From assembly GCA_902826835.1 (NCBI GenBank), contig CADEGH010000015.1, positions 1-64,000 of the forward strand: a stretch of 64,000 bases of DNA. Reading direction: 5' to 3'. Source of the stretch: an uncultured bacterium (GTDB lineage: Bacteria > Planctomycetota > GCA-002687715). Shown here piece after piece: positions 9,181 to 17,778 of this stretch. The notes beneath the pieces are model-generated. The model was given only the letters and a program-made list of their open reading frames with translations, made no database searches and was not told the DNA's origin. How positions within the stretch are numbered: the stretch's first letter is position 1; the number at the start of each line of letters is the position of its first letter. The translations under genes were made by a program, and so were the position numbers.

Positions 9181-10410
9181 ATGGAAAACCCCTTGGAAGT
9201 GCCCCGCTTGGGCTCGATTCCGAGCTTGCCGCCGGTTCGGCTCCGCGAGACCCCCGAGGATTTCCTGGTCACCGAGGTGCCCTTCGACGGCCGGGCCGCG
9301 CCGGACGAGCCGACCGGAGAGCACCTCCATGTGGAAATCCAGAAGCGCGACCTGACCACCGCCGCGGCCGTGGGCCTCCTTGCCCAAGTGCTCGAGATTC
9401 CCGAGCGCGAGGTCGGCGTCGCGGGGCAAAAGGACCGTCGGGCGGTCACCCGCCAGTGGATCAGTCTGCCGGCCGCGTGTGAGGATCGCGTCGCCACCGT
9501 GGCGATTCATGGCCTCCAAATTCTGAGTGCCGAACGTCGTCCCCGGAAGCTGCGCCTGGGAGCGCTCGCCGGGAATCGCTTTCGGATTCGCCTCCCGGGG
9601 CTTGGCGCTGAACACGTGGAAATCCTGCGCGCGCGCCTCGGCCAACTCGCGGAACAAGGCGTCCCCAATGCCTTTGGACCCCAGAGATTCGGCCACGGCG
9701 GCGAAAACGCGGTATGGGGTCGGGCGATCATCCAGAGTGACGCCAATGCGCTCTACGAACTCGCGGGGTCTCCGGTGACTCGCGGTGAGAGTCCACGGGT
9801 CGTCGAGGCGCGAACGGCCCTTCGTGAGCACCGATTCCCGGACGCGCTGCGCCTGTTCCCGAAGTCCTTCGTGATCGAACGCCATTTGGCGCACGCCGGC
9901 CGGATGGGCCTGGAGCGGCCCGAAGGCCTGCGCACGCTCCCCCATGCTCGCCGTGATTTTCTGATCTCCGCTTGGCAGTCCGCGTTGTTCAACGCGGTGC
10001 TGCGCGCCCGCATCGAGAGTTTCGGAACGCTGATGCTCGGGGATGCCGCGATGAAACACGAAAACAGCGCCTGCTTCCTGGTCGAGGATCAGGGGGCGGA
10101 AGCTCCCCGCGCCGCGCGCATGGAGGTCTCCCCCACCGGCCCTCTCCCCGGTCGCAAGATGCTCCATCCGACCGGCGAAGCCGCGAGGATCGAGGCGGAC
10201 GCGCTCCTGGCCGAGGGCTGCGCATGGCCCACCACGAGCGTGCGAGCCGCCGAAGGTGCCCGCCGCTCCCTGCGGATGCCGCTCAGGGAGGCCGAAGTCG
10301 AGCTCGAAGCGGACGGCGTTCCCTGCCTCGCCTTTTTTCTTCCCAAGGGTTCCTTCGCCACCACGGTCCTCGCCCAGTTCGGGATCCAGGACGAAGTGCA
10401 CGGGGAGTAG
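9181..10410 (+). CDS. truD: tRNA pseudouridine(13) synthase TruD
   Basis: The 409-residue protein has the TruD signature: the catalytic Asp lies in AGQKDRRAVTRQ (D85), and the NAFGPQRFG motif follows in the middle of the protein. It should convert U13 of tRNA-Glu to pseudouridine. I used the ATG at 9181 rather than the upstream ATG because the homologous part begins with PPVRLRETPEDFLVTE shortly after it. The upstream in-frame ATG at 9106 would overlap the divergent NAD kinase start. The kinase gene follows after 3 bases. Confidence 0.93.
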   Translation: MENPLEVPRLGSIPSLPPVRLRETPEDFLVTEVPFDGRAAPDEPTGEHLHVEIQKRDLTTAAAVGLLAQVLEIPEREVGVAGQKDRRAVTRQWISLPAACEDRVATVAIHGLQILSAERRPRKLRLGALAGNRFRIRLPGLGAEHVEILRARLGQLAEQGVPNAFGPQRFGHGGENAVWGRAIIQSDANALYELAGSPVTRGESPRVVEARTALREHRFPDALRLFPKSFVIERHLAHAGRMGLERPEGLRTLPHARRDFLISAWQSALFNAVLRARIESFGTLMLGDAAMKHENSACFLVEDQGAEAPRAARMEVSPTGPLPGRKMLHPTGEAARIEADALLAEGCAWPTTSVRAAEGARRSLRMPLREAEVELEADGVPCLAFFLPKGSFATTVLAQFGIQDEVHGE

Positions 10411-10413
10411 GCC

Positions 10414-13400
10414 ATGCCGATCGAGGAAAAGCCGGAGGACCAGTTTCTCGACCTGTACGTGCGCGACCTCGCCGCCGGGCGGGAACGGAGTCTCTCCGAA
10501 TACGAGCGCCTGTTTCCCGCCGCCAAGGCCGAGATTACTCGACACTTTTCCGGACAGTCCCGGACGACTCCCGAAGGGACCACGGTCGGCCTGCGTCCGG
10601 AGTTGACGGTGGGGTTGACGCTCGGGCCCTACGTTCTGAAGGAAGAACTCGGCCGTGGGTCATTCGGCGTCGTTTTCCGCGCGGAGGATCGACGGCTCTC
10701 GCGGCCCGTGGCGCTGAAAATCCTCATGCAGCCGAGCGTGGCGCTCCTCAAGCGATTCGAGCGCGAGGCGAGGCTCCTTGCCCGCCTCGATCATCCGGGC
10801 ATTTGCCCGATCCACGAAACCGGCACCCTCGAGGGTTACGCCTACATCGCAATGCCGTATTGGCGAGGCGAGGTGCTGGCCTCGCGGTTGGCATCCCGCC
10901 GCTCCGACGACCGGCGATCCGGTTGGCGGGAGGACCTCGCTCTCGTCGCCAAGATCGCTCGCGCGCTCCATGCCGCCCACGAACAAGGAGTGGTTCATCG
11001 CGACATCAAGCCCGGCAATCTCCTGATCACGGAGGCAGGTGAGCCGATCATCCTCGACTTTGGCCTCGCCCAATGGGAGGACTCGAACGCCTCGCTGCTC
11101 AGCACTCCCGGCGAAGTGATCGGAACCCCCCTCTACATGTCGCCGGAACAAGCGAGGGGTGAGCCGCTCGGCCGCGCCACCGACGTTTGGTCACTTGGCG
11201 CCGTCCTCTTCGAGATGCTCAGCGGAGCGCCTCCCTTCAGCGGCGCCACCCGCCTCCAACTCCTTCGGGCCATCGAATCCGAACCTCTGCCGGAATTGCG
11301 TCGACTCCGGCCCGATCTCCCGCGCGACGTGACCACCATCCAGTCGACCGCGCTCCACCGCTCTCTGGCCTTGCGGTACCGCACCGCCGCCGATCTTGCA
11401 TTTGATCTCGAGCGGGTGCTCGAGGGAGCGCCGATCCGGGCCCGCCGCGAAAATCCGCTCGGACGCCTCTGCCGGGCCGCCCGCCGCGAACCCGTGCTCG
11501 CAAGCCTGCTCCTCGCGTTGATGGCCGCGCTCCCCACCATCACCTGGCTCTTCCTCGGCCATCGTGCGCAGGCACGTGATGTTGCCATCGCCCGCGCGCT
11601 CTTGGACTCGGAGCGCCGCGAAGAACTCCTCAATCACGTTTCCCTTCTCGTCTTCGAAGGCAGCCCGGACGCCCTCTCGGAATTGGGCCGCCTCGAAGAC
11701 CCTGGCCCCGAGGGGGAGATGCTGCACGTGATCGCGCTCATGAAGTGCGACAAAGACGAACTGGCCCTGGAGCGGCTGAATCGCCTCGCCTCGGAACCGA
11801 CACTTCGGAGGGTCGTTCGGGTCTATCGCGCCGACCTACTCGCCAAGCTCGGTCGCCGGGAGGAGGCTCTGGGGCTGCTCGAGGACCTGCCACCACCCGC
11901 CAGCTCAGAGGACAGGCTCTTCCTCGCGCGAAGGCTGCTCACCGACCGGAACGAATTTCACGGACCGAACGCCAAGGAGGCCCTCGCCCTTGCGGAAGCG
12001 GCCCTTCTCGCCGCCCCGAGGCCGCGTGCTCTCTACCACTCGACCTTGGCCACCGCGGCGGCATTGAACAAGGATCGCGACCGCGTGAAAGCCGTAGCGA
12101 CAACGATGCTCGAGTCTTGGCCCGAGTCGGCGGCCGTCTGCTTCACCGCCGGTTGGACGCTGAACGTCGTCGGGGAGGCCGCACCCTCCTTGGCTGCCTA
12201 CGATCGTGCCTTGGCTCTCCGACCTGACTTTCCCGAGGCGATGATCAACCGGGCGGCGGCCCTTTCTCAACTCGGCCGCAGCGAGGAGGCGTTGGTGACA
12301 CTCCGGGAAGCCCGGAAGTTCACCGAATCGACGGGCGTGGCCTCGCTCGCACTGGGCCGAGAACTCTACAGCCTCCATCGATTCCGAGATTGTCTCGAAC
12401 CTCTCGCTCACGCGCAGTCGCGGCTGCCTCGCTCCGAGCAGGCTTGGAACACCGCCGCGCTGGCCCATATCAACTTGGGTGAGCCTGAGGCAGCAATGAA
12501 GCTGCTCGACCAGGGCCTGAAGCGCCTACCGGCGAGCGAATTTCTCCTGCGCACCAAAGCCGGCCTCCTCGTCAACTCGGGTCGAACGGCCGAGGCCATC
12601 GAGGTCGGCCGCGCCGCCATCGCCGCGAACCCCAGCGGTTCTTTGGCCTGGAGCAATCAGGCCATCGCTTTGGTGCAACAGAAAGACCTCGTCGCCAGCG
12701 CGGAGCATTTCGCGAAGTCGCTTGAGCTCGACCCCTCGCCTTGGCCCATTCGGCAAGCCCTGTCACGCATGCTCGAGGGGGAATTGCGCCGTCCAGAGGA
12801 GGCCATCCGAGTGCTGAACGACGGAATCCGATTCGCGCCGGATGCAGTCGAACCGCGCGAAGAGCTGGCGTTGCTCCTGATCCGAGACGGTCGCTTCCCC
12901 GATTCGATGGAACACTGGGCCAAAATCTCGGAAATCGCGCCCGAGCACTATCGTGCTCTCGCCTACCTGGGCCGTGGCCACTTCGAACGTGGCGACTACG
13001 CCAAGGCCCGGGAACTGCTGAACCGGGCACTCGCGGTACCGATATCGACCAAGTCCACTCTTCCCGTCGAAGCTTGGCTGCAACTTGCTGAGCGTGCGGC
13101 GACACTCGTGTCGGCCTTGCCCGACTATCGCGACGGCGCGAAGGAGCTTCCGGACGACCCCCACCAAATCCTGGCCCTCGCGCGGGTCGCCGCGCATGCT
13201 GGTGATGCGGGTTCGGCCGTGCGCTGGGCCGAGTCCGCGCTCTCGGGCCTGAGCGACTCGAGTCGTGCCGATGACGAAGAACGCGACCAGGCCGCCATGG
13301 TCCTCCTCTTGGCCGCCTCCCGTGCCTCGCCGGGCCTGAATCTCGGCCAAGCTCGATCCCGCGCCTTGAGAGAACTGCGCGCCTTGCTCGGAGCCTGGTC

Positions 13401-13596
13401 GATCGACGAGGAGACTTCGGACAAAGCGCTCGCTCACGTGTCGAAGACCCTGAAGGAGTGGCGCGGCGCGTTCGAAACGGAATTCGTCCGCGACCCGGTG
13501 TGCCTGCGCGACCTGCCCCTCACGGAGCGAATCGCATGGTCGGCATTCTGGAGCGAAGTCCATGTGCACATCGAGGAGCTGCGCCGCTTGCCGTGA
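10414..13596 (+). CDS. Serine/threonine protein kinase with transmembrane helix and TPR tail
   Basis: The 1060-residue protein starts with an acidic N-terminal segment and then a complete Hanks-type kinase domain (about 72-335). It shows the glycine loop GRGSFG at 80-85, the VALK lysine near 102, HRDIKP at 195-200, DFG at 215-217 and the APE-equivalent MSPEQ. A single membrane helix lies at about 361-382. About 670 residues of tetratricopeptide-like helical pairs follow. In this architecture the kinase is cytoplasmic and the TPR tail is on the other side of the membrane. All catalytic residues are present. The partner is unknown. The gene follows truD by 3 bases. Confidence 0.92.
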   Translation: MPIEEKPEDQFLDLYVRDLAAGRERSLSEYERLFPAAKAEITRHFSGQSRTTPEGTTVGLRPELTVGLTLGPYVLKEELGRGSFGVVFRAEDRRLSRPVALKILMQPSVALLKRFEREARLLARLDHPGICPIHETGTLEGYAYIAMPYWRGEVLASRLASRRSDDRRSGWREDLALVAKIARALHAAHEQGVVHRDIKPGNLLITEAGEPIILDFGLAQWEDSNASLLSTPGEVIGTPLYMSPEQARGEPLGRATDVWSLGAVLFEMLSGAPPFSGATRLQLLRAIESEPLPELRRLRPDLPRDVTTIQSTALHRSLALRYRTAADLAFDLERVLEGAPIRARRENPLGRLCRAARREPVLASLLLALMAALPTITWLFLGHRAQARDVAIARALLDSERREELLNHVSLLVFEGSPDALSELGRLEDPGPEGEMLHVIALMKCDKDELALERLNRLASEPTLRRVVRVYRADLLAKLGRREEALGLLEDLPPPASSEDRLFLARRLLTDRNEFHGPNAKEALALAEAALLAAPRPRALYHSTLATAAALNKDRDRVKAVATTMLESWPESAAVCFTAGWTLNVVGEAAPSLAAYDRALALRPDFPEAMINRAAALSQLGRSEEALVTLREARKFTESTGVASLALGRELYSLHRFRDCLEPLAHAQSRLPRSEQAWNTAALAHINLGEPEAAMKLLDQGLKRLPASEFLLRTKAGLLVNSGRTAEAIEVGRAAIAANPSGSLAWSNQAIALVQQKDLVASAEHFAKSLELDPSPWPIRQALSRMLEGELRRPEEAIRVLNDGIRFAPDAVEPREELALLLIRDGRFPDSMEHWAKISEIAPEHYRALAYLGRGHFERGDYAKARELLNRALAVPISTKSTLPVEAWLQLAERAATLVSALPDYRDGAKELPDDPHQILALARVAAHAGDAGSAVRWAESALSGLSDSSRADDEERDQAAMVLLLAASRASPGLNLGQARSRALRELRALLGAWSIDEETSDKALAHVSKTLKEWRGAFETEFVRDPVCLRDLPLTERIAWSAFWSEVHVHIEELRRLP

Positions 13597-13613
13597 CTTT
13601 GTGCATCCGCTCC

Positions 13614-14840
13614 TCAGTGCGGCGATGCGGAAAGGCGGTCCAGACGACGCAATCCGGGGCAGCGCCAAGCGACTACGGCCACGACGGCGATGGCCAGGAC
13701 TCCTCCCAAGACAACCGCGTTGGTCGTTCCGAGCAAACGCGCGGTCACTCCCGACTCGAAGGCCCCGATTTCGTTGGAACTGCCGATGAACATCGTGTTG
13801 ACGGCCGCCACACGACCCAGGAGTTCGGTCGGCGTGCGGGTTTGGATGAGGGTGTGGCGCACACACACGCTGACGTAGTCGAGGGTGCCGATCAACAACA
13901 GGAACAGCACCGAGAGTTCGAAGGACCGCGAAAGGCCGAAACCAATCGTGCAGAGGCCGAACCCCACTACTGACCAAAGCATGACCGCGCCACTGCGACG
14001 CATCGGCGGTAACCGCATGATCAAGAGGGACATCGCCACTGCCCCGACCGCCGGAGCGGCCCGGAGCACCCCCAGACCCTGCTCGCCGACGTGCAGAATG
14101 TCGCGCGCGAAAACCGGGAGGAGCGCGACCGCACCACCAAAGAGCACCGCGAACAAATCCAAGAAAATCGCCCCGAGGATGACCGGTTCCGTACGCAGGA
14201 ATGCCAATCCGCGCGTGACGCTCCACCAGAACGGCTCCGCCACTTTCCGCTCCGCTTTCGGCTGGTAGCGCACGATCGCCAAGCAGCCGAGCGAGGCCGC
14301 AATGAGCAGCGCGTCGATGCCGTACGCGAGTTTCGGGCCTCCCCACGCCCACAAAAACCCGCCCAAGGCCGGGCCTACGACGGCGCCGGTCTGCCACACC
14401 CCGGTGCGAATATTCACGGACGGGCCGACCAACTCCGCCGGCACGAGCTCCGTGCCCATGGCCGACCGCGCCGGCGCGAGGATTCCGCGAGCCAGTCCGG
14501 TGGTAACGATGACGCCGTAGATCGCGATCAAGAGGCCGTGCGAGCCTCCGACGAACGAGAGGAAGAAGAGCGCGAGGGCGGCGACGAGCAAGCTCAGCGT
14601 GGAGAGTCCCACGAGTCTTCGGCGGTTGAACCGATCGGCGAGATGTCCCCCCCAAAGGGCGATGCCGATGCTCGGGATCGCCTCCGCGAGCCCGATCAGT
14701 CCGAGTGCCAGCGGATCATTGGTGAGCGCGTAGACCTGCCAACCGACGGCAACGATCTGAATCCCGAGCCCCAGCGTGAGCAAGAAAACCGAAGCCAAGT
14801 ACCAACGAAAGTTGACATCGGAGAAGAGGGCGCGGGACAT
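13614..14840 (-). CDS. MFS transporter, EntS-like exporter family
   Basis: The 408-residue protein has about twelve hydrophobic helices in two six-helix halves. The cytoplasmic loop after helix 2 reads GGHLADRFNRRR, a good MFS motif A. The overall pattern (FRWYLASVFLLTLG at the start, PARSAMGTELVP in loop 4-5) matches the MFS_3/EntS group of small-molecule or siderophore exporters. Substrate is not predictable. It converges with the kinase gene, leaving only 17 bases between the stop codons and no clear terminator. Confidence 0.88.
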   Translation of the reverse strand: MSRALFSDVNFRWYLASVFLLTLGLGIQIVAVGWQVYALTNDPLALGLIGLAEAIPSIGIALWGGHLADRFNRRRLVGLSTLSLLVAALALFFLSFVGGSHGLLIAIYGVIVTTGLARGILAPARSAMGTELVPAELVGPSVNIRTGVWQTGAVVGPALGGFLWAWGGPKLAYGIDALLIAASLGCLAIVRYQPKAERKVAEPFWWSVTRGLAFLRTEPVILGAIFLDLFAVLFGGAVALLPVFARDILHVGEQGLGVLRAAPAVGAVAMSLLIMRLPPMRRSGAVMLWSVVGFGLCTIGFGLSRSFELSVLFLLLIGTLDYVSVCVRHTLIQTRTPTELLGRVAAVNTMFIGSSNEIGAFESGVTARLLGTTNAVVLGGVLAIAVVAVVAWRCPGLRRLDRLSASPH

Positions 14841-15065
14841 CGCGCAGGACGGTAGCAGCGGGGACTTCGGATTCCCGGGATGCCGCTGGCGACGTGGTCA
14901 GCGGAAAAGGCACTCGGGATCGAGCTCGACTCGCACCGACTCCGCGATCGGAAGGCGATCGAAAAATTGTCCGGATCGGAACCGGAAGCTCAATTCTTGT
15001 CAGGTGGAGAGCTTTCGACTCTCCTTCACTCTTGCCTTCCGTTTCCACAGCCCGCGAGATCACCC

Positions 15066-15407
15066 ATGAAAACTATGCTCCCGGTTCTTGTTTGCCTCTC
15101 TTCCTTCTTGGCGGTGAGCAGTCCTGCTCAAGGCCAGTCGCCGAGCGTTTCGGGTTTCATGTTCAAACTGCTGAATTACGCAGTGCTTGTGCTCGAGACC
15201 GACGGAATCGAGTGTCCCAGCGGGCTCAGAGTCGAATACCGATTCTGTGGACTCCCGGACTGGGCGCCGGTCCCCGGGGTGACTTGGGATGGCAACCGCG
15301 GAATCGCCGTATTTCCATACGTCCCCGGCCTAACCGGTGCTTGCATCGAAGTCGCGGTCGTCTGCGGCAACAACGTGATCGCAAGAACAGTCGTCAACTA
15401 TCCGTGA
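15066..15407 (+). CDS. Small secreted protein of unknown function
   Basis: The 113-residue protein begins MKTMLPVLVCLSSFLAVSS and has an AQGQ cleavage region, so it is exported. The mature domain of about 90 residues has five cysteines, which could form disulfides outside the cytoplasm, and a beta-rich pattern (LRVEYRFCGLPDWAPV). I recognise no family. The start is set by the signal peptide, since the reading frame continues upstream without one. Positions 14841-15065 contain only the divergent promoter region shared with the MFS gene. Confidence 0.65.
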   Translation: MKTMLPVLVCLSSFLAVSSPAQGQSPSVSGFMFKLLNYAVLVLETDGIECPSGLRVEYRFCGLPDWAPVPGVTWDGNRGIAVFPYVPGLTGACIEVAVVCGNNVIARTVVNYP

Positions 15408-15462
15408 TGCGGGGATCGCAGCCCGCCGGAAGCGCGCCGCGCGAGGGCCGAGAACGAACTCC

Positions 15463-16629
15463 TCACTTCATCGCGCGATCGATCGCCGCCACCAAGTCGT
15501 TCCAACTGCGCTCGCTCTTCCGGCTCCCCCCGGTCTTGGTGTAGGCTACTTTGCCCTGGCGATCAATGACCACGGTGTGGGGCACGCCGCGCACGAGATA
15601 GGCGTGCAAATTCGACACATCCTCCGCGATCGCCACCGGGAACGAGACTTTGGCGTTGGTCAGGAAGTCCTGGAGGAGGCGCTGCTCCTGGGCGCGCGGC
15701 ATTTGCTCCACCGGCCGGTAGTACTTGGTGACTCCGATGAAGGCGATGTCGCCGGATGAGCGATTCTGCGCAAGGGCCCCGAGGCGCTGCAACTCGTCTT
15801 GGCAAGCCTCATAGCGATCCGCGAAGAAGTTGAGGACCACGACGCGGCCCCGCAGGCCGGAGAGGGCGGTCGATTGAGCATTCAGCCACGCCGCCACGTT
15901 TTTCAGCTCGGGCGCCTCGGCACCGAGAAAATTGAGCTGCTCTTCGAGCGCCTTCAGATAAGCGGCTTCGGGATCTTTCTGCAAGGCCGCCGCCAAGATC
16001 GCCTTGGCCTCGTCGACGCGACCGAGAGTGCGCAGGATCTCGATCGACTTCAGCGCCGCGTCGCCCACGATCGGGGTCTCGAGCCCGCTCCCCTGCACCT
16101 CTTTGAAAAGAGCCAGCGCTTCGTCGAACCGGAGGAGCTGATCTTTGGCGACGCCCAAATAGAACATGGCCACGTGCCGCTGATCGCCCTTCGGTCGGTC
16201 CGTGAGGTACTTCTCGAGCGCCTGGACGGCGGCCTCGGGTCGTTTGGCGTCCAGGTTCGCCGACCCGAGCGACACCATCGCCTCCTCCCAATCCAGGGAG
16301 TCTCCGTGGGCCGACACGAACTTCTCGAATTGCGGGATGGCATCCGCCGGACGACCGCCGAGCGCCAGCGCTTTGGCGTAGAGGAAGCGCCCTTCTTTCA
16401 AGTCGACCTGGCGCAGTTCCCAGCGTTTCAAGAAGTCTTGGAGGCGGCGCTGGAAATTCTCGACCCGAACCCGGGCCGCCTCTTCATCCAGCTTTTCGTT
16501 GGCTCCACTCGGCGCGAGCAGATCCATCATCGTCTGGAACTCGGTCTTGATGCTCGCATCGAGCGAGGTCTGGCCGAACCCGTACGCACAGAGCGTGAGT
16601 GCACCGAGCAAGATCGTCGAACGGTTCAT
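15463..16629 (-). CDS. Secreted TPR protein with a TlpA-like thioredoxin domain lacking CXXC
   Basis: The 388-residue protein has a signal peptide (residues 1-19) and a TPR-like helical region (about 60-260: AIPQFEKF, AVQALEKY, ALALFKEV). It ends in a thioredoxin-fold domain (about 270-388: GRVVVLNFFADRYEACQ, VAIAEDVSNLHAYLVRGVPHTVVIDRQGKV). The domain layout and the GVPHTVVID cis-proline loop are those of TlpA/ResA proteins. The active-site position reads DRYEAC instead of WCXXC, so only one Cys remains. Disulfide exchange is therefore unlikely in the usual form; a single-Cys or binding role is possible. Confidence 0.8.
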   Translation of the reverse strand: MNRSTILLGALTLCAYGFGQTSLDASIKTEFQTMMDLLAPSGANEKLDEEAARVRVENFQRRLQDFLKRWELRQVDLKEGRFLYAKALALGGRPADAIPQFEKFVSAHGDSLDWEEAMVSLGSANLDAKRPEAAVQALEKYLTDRPKGDQRHVAMFYLGVAKDQLLRFDEALALFKEVQGSGLETPIVGDAALKSIEILRTLGRVDEAKAILAAALQKDPEAAYLKALEEQLNFLGAEAPELKNVAAWLNAQSTALSGLRGRVVVLNFFADRYEACQDELQRLGALAQNRSSGDIAFIGVTKYYRPVEQMPRAQEQRLLQDFLTNAKVSFPVAIAEDVSNLHAYLVRGVPHTVVIDRQGKVAYTKTGGSRKSERSWNDLVAAIDRAMK

Positions 16630-16718
16630 GAGCGTGGCATCCCTGCGCGGGCGCCCCATCCTGGTCCCGCTGACGGAGAGTCTACGAAGCGCCGGGTGTG
16701 GGCGCCGCAGCGGTCGGC

Positions 16719-17717
16719 TCAGAGGCCGATTCTTTGGCCGTCAGAGGCCACTCCGGCGCCCGTGGCTCGAATCTCGGCCGCGGCGCCGGAAGCGGGATCG
16801 AGCGCCGGATTGGTGTGGTTCAGGTGGATGAACAACACCTTTTTTCGTTCGGTTTCCGAGAGCGGGGCGAGGCGATTCAAAGTCTCGGTGATGAAGGGGT
16901 GGGGCACTTGGGCCATGGCCCGGCCGGGAACCTCCCCGTCCTCGAAGAACGTCCCGTCCAAGAGGGCCAGATCCACCCCCAAGAGCTCGGCCTCGAGCGA
17001 CCGATCCCACTTTTCCCACTTGTCGATGTCGGGAATGAACAGCACGTGCCGCCGGGGCCCGCGAATCAGGAAGCCGAAGGTGTCCGAGAACTCGTCCCGG
17101 TGCGGCACCAAGAACGGTTCGATGGACAAGTCCGGCGCGAGTTCCACCGGCACTCCGGGCTCGAGGGGCATGAGCTCGATGTGCTTCGCGGAAACCAACA
17201 GACTCCACGGTCCTTCGGTGGCCAAGAATCGCCGGAAGCGCGCACTCGCATAGACCGGGACTCGGTCCGCCGCGTAGATCTCCCGCCCGAGGTGAATCAA
17301 CCCGGCGTAGTGACCGACGTGTGCATGGGTGAGAAAGATGCCCTCACACAGTGGGGGCCGCGGACCATCGACGGCTCTCGTCTCCGGCAGCCCGGCGACC
17401 ATGGCCATCTGTTCCCGGAGGTCCGGCGTGGCGTCGATCAGCCACCGCTTCCCGCTCCGGGGATCCACGATCAGCAACGAGCTCACGAAGCGACGGCGCG
17501 AGGGATCGACGCGTACCCTCGCGCAGCACGCGCGCTCGCAGCCGATTTGCGGATACCCACCATCCTGAGCGGAGCCCAAGACCACGATCGACGGCGCACT
17601 ATTTTCGTCGATGGCGGCCGGCCTCGCGACGCAAGCCACGGTGCCGAGCCCTTGGATCGCCAGGACCGCCCCAAACAGCATCCGGGACACCAACCGGTTG
17701 GCCATGCCTTTCCTCAT
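16719..17717 (-). CDS. PqqB-like metallo-beta-lactamase-fold lipoprotein
   Basis: The 332-residue protein has a lipoprotein signal (IQGLGTVAC). The mature part opens with GSAQDGGYPQIGC, which is characteristic of PqqB and its relatives. It then shows the metal-binding motif LTHAHVGHYAG, DIDKWEKW and HLNHTNP. PqqB proper takes part in pyrroloquinoline quinone synthesis. Here there is no pqqA, C, D or E nearby, the protein is exported, and the motif reads HAHVGH rather than HXHXDH, so a different hydrolase role is more likely. The start may be the ATG at 17717 (MRKGMANR) or 12 bases inside, at 17705. Confidence 0.8.
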   Translation of the reverse strand: MRKGMANRLVSRMLFGAVLAIQGLGTVACVARPAAIDENSAPSIVVLGSAQDGGYPQIGCERACCARVRVDPSRRRFVSSLLIVDPRSGKRWLIDATPDLREQMAMVAGLPETRAVDGPRPPLCEGIFLTHAHVGHYAGLIHLGREIYAADRVPVYASARFRRFLATEGPWSLLVSAKHIELMPLEPGVPVELAPDLSIEPFLVPHRDEFSDTFGFLIRGPRRHVLFIPDIDKWEKWDRSLEAELLGVDLALLDGTFFEDGEVPGRAMAQVPHPFITETLNRLAPLSETERKKVLFIHLNHTNPALDPASGAAAEIRATGAGVASDGQRIGL

Positions 17718-17778
17718 ACCACCGCAAACCCGGGAAGGCTGCCCTGACGCGCCAATCCGCCGGGGGGGCCGATCCCGA

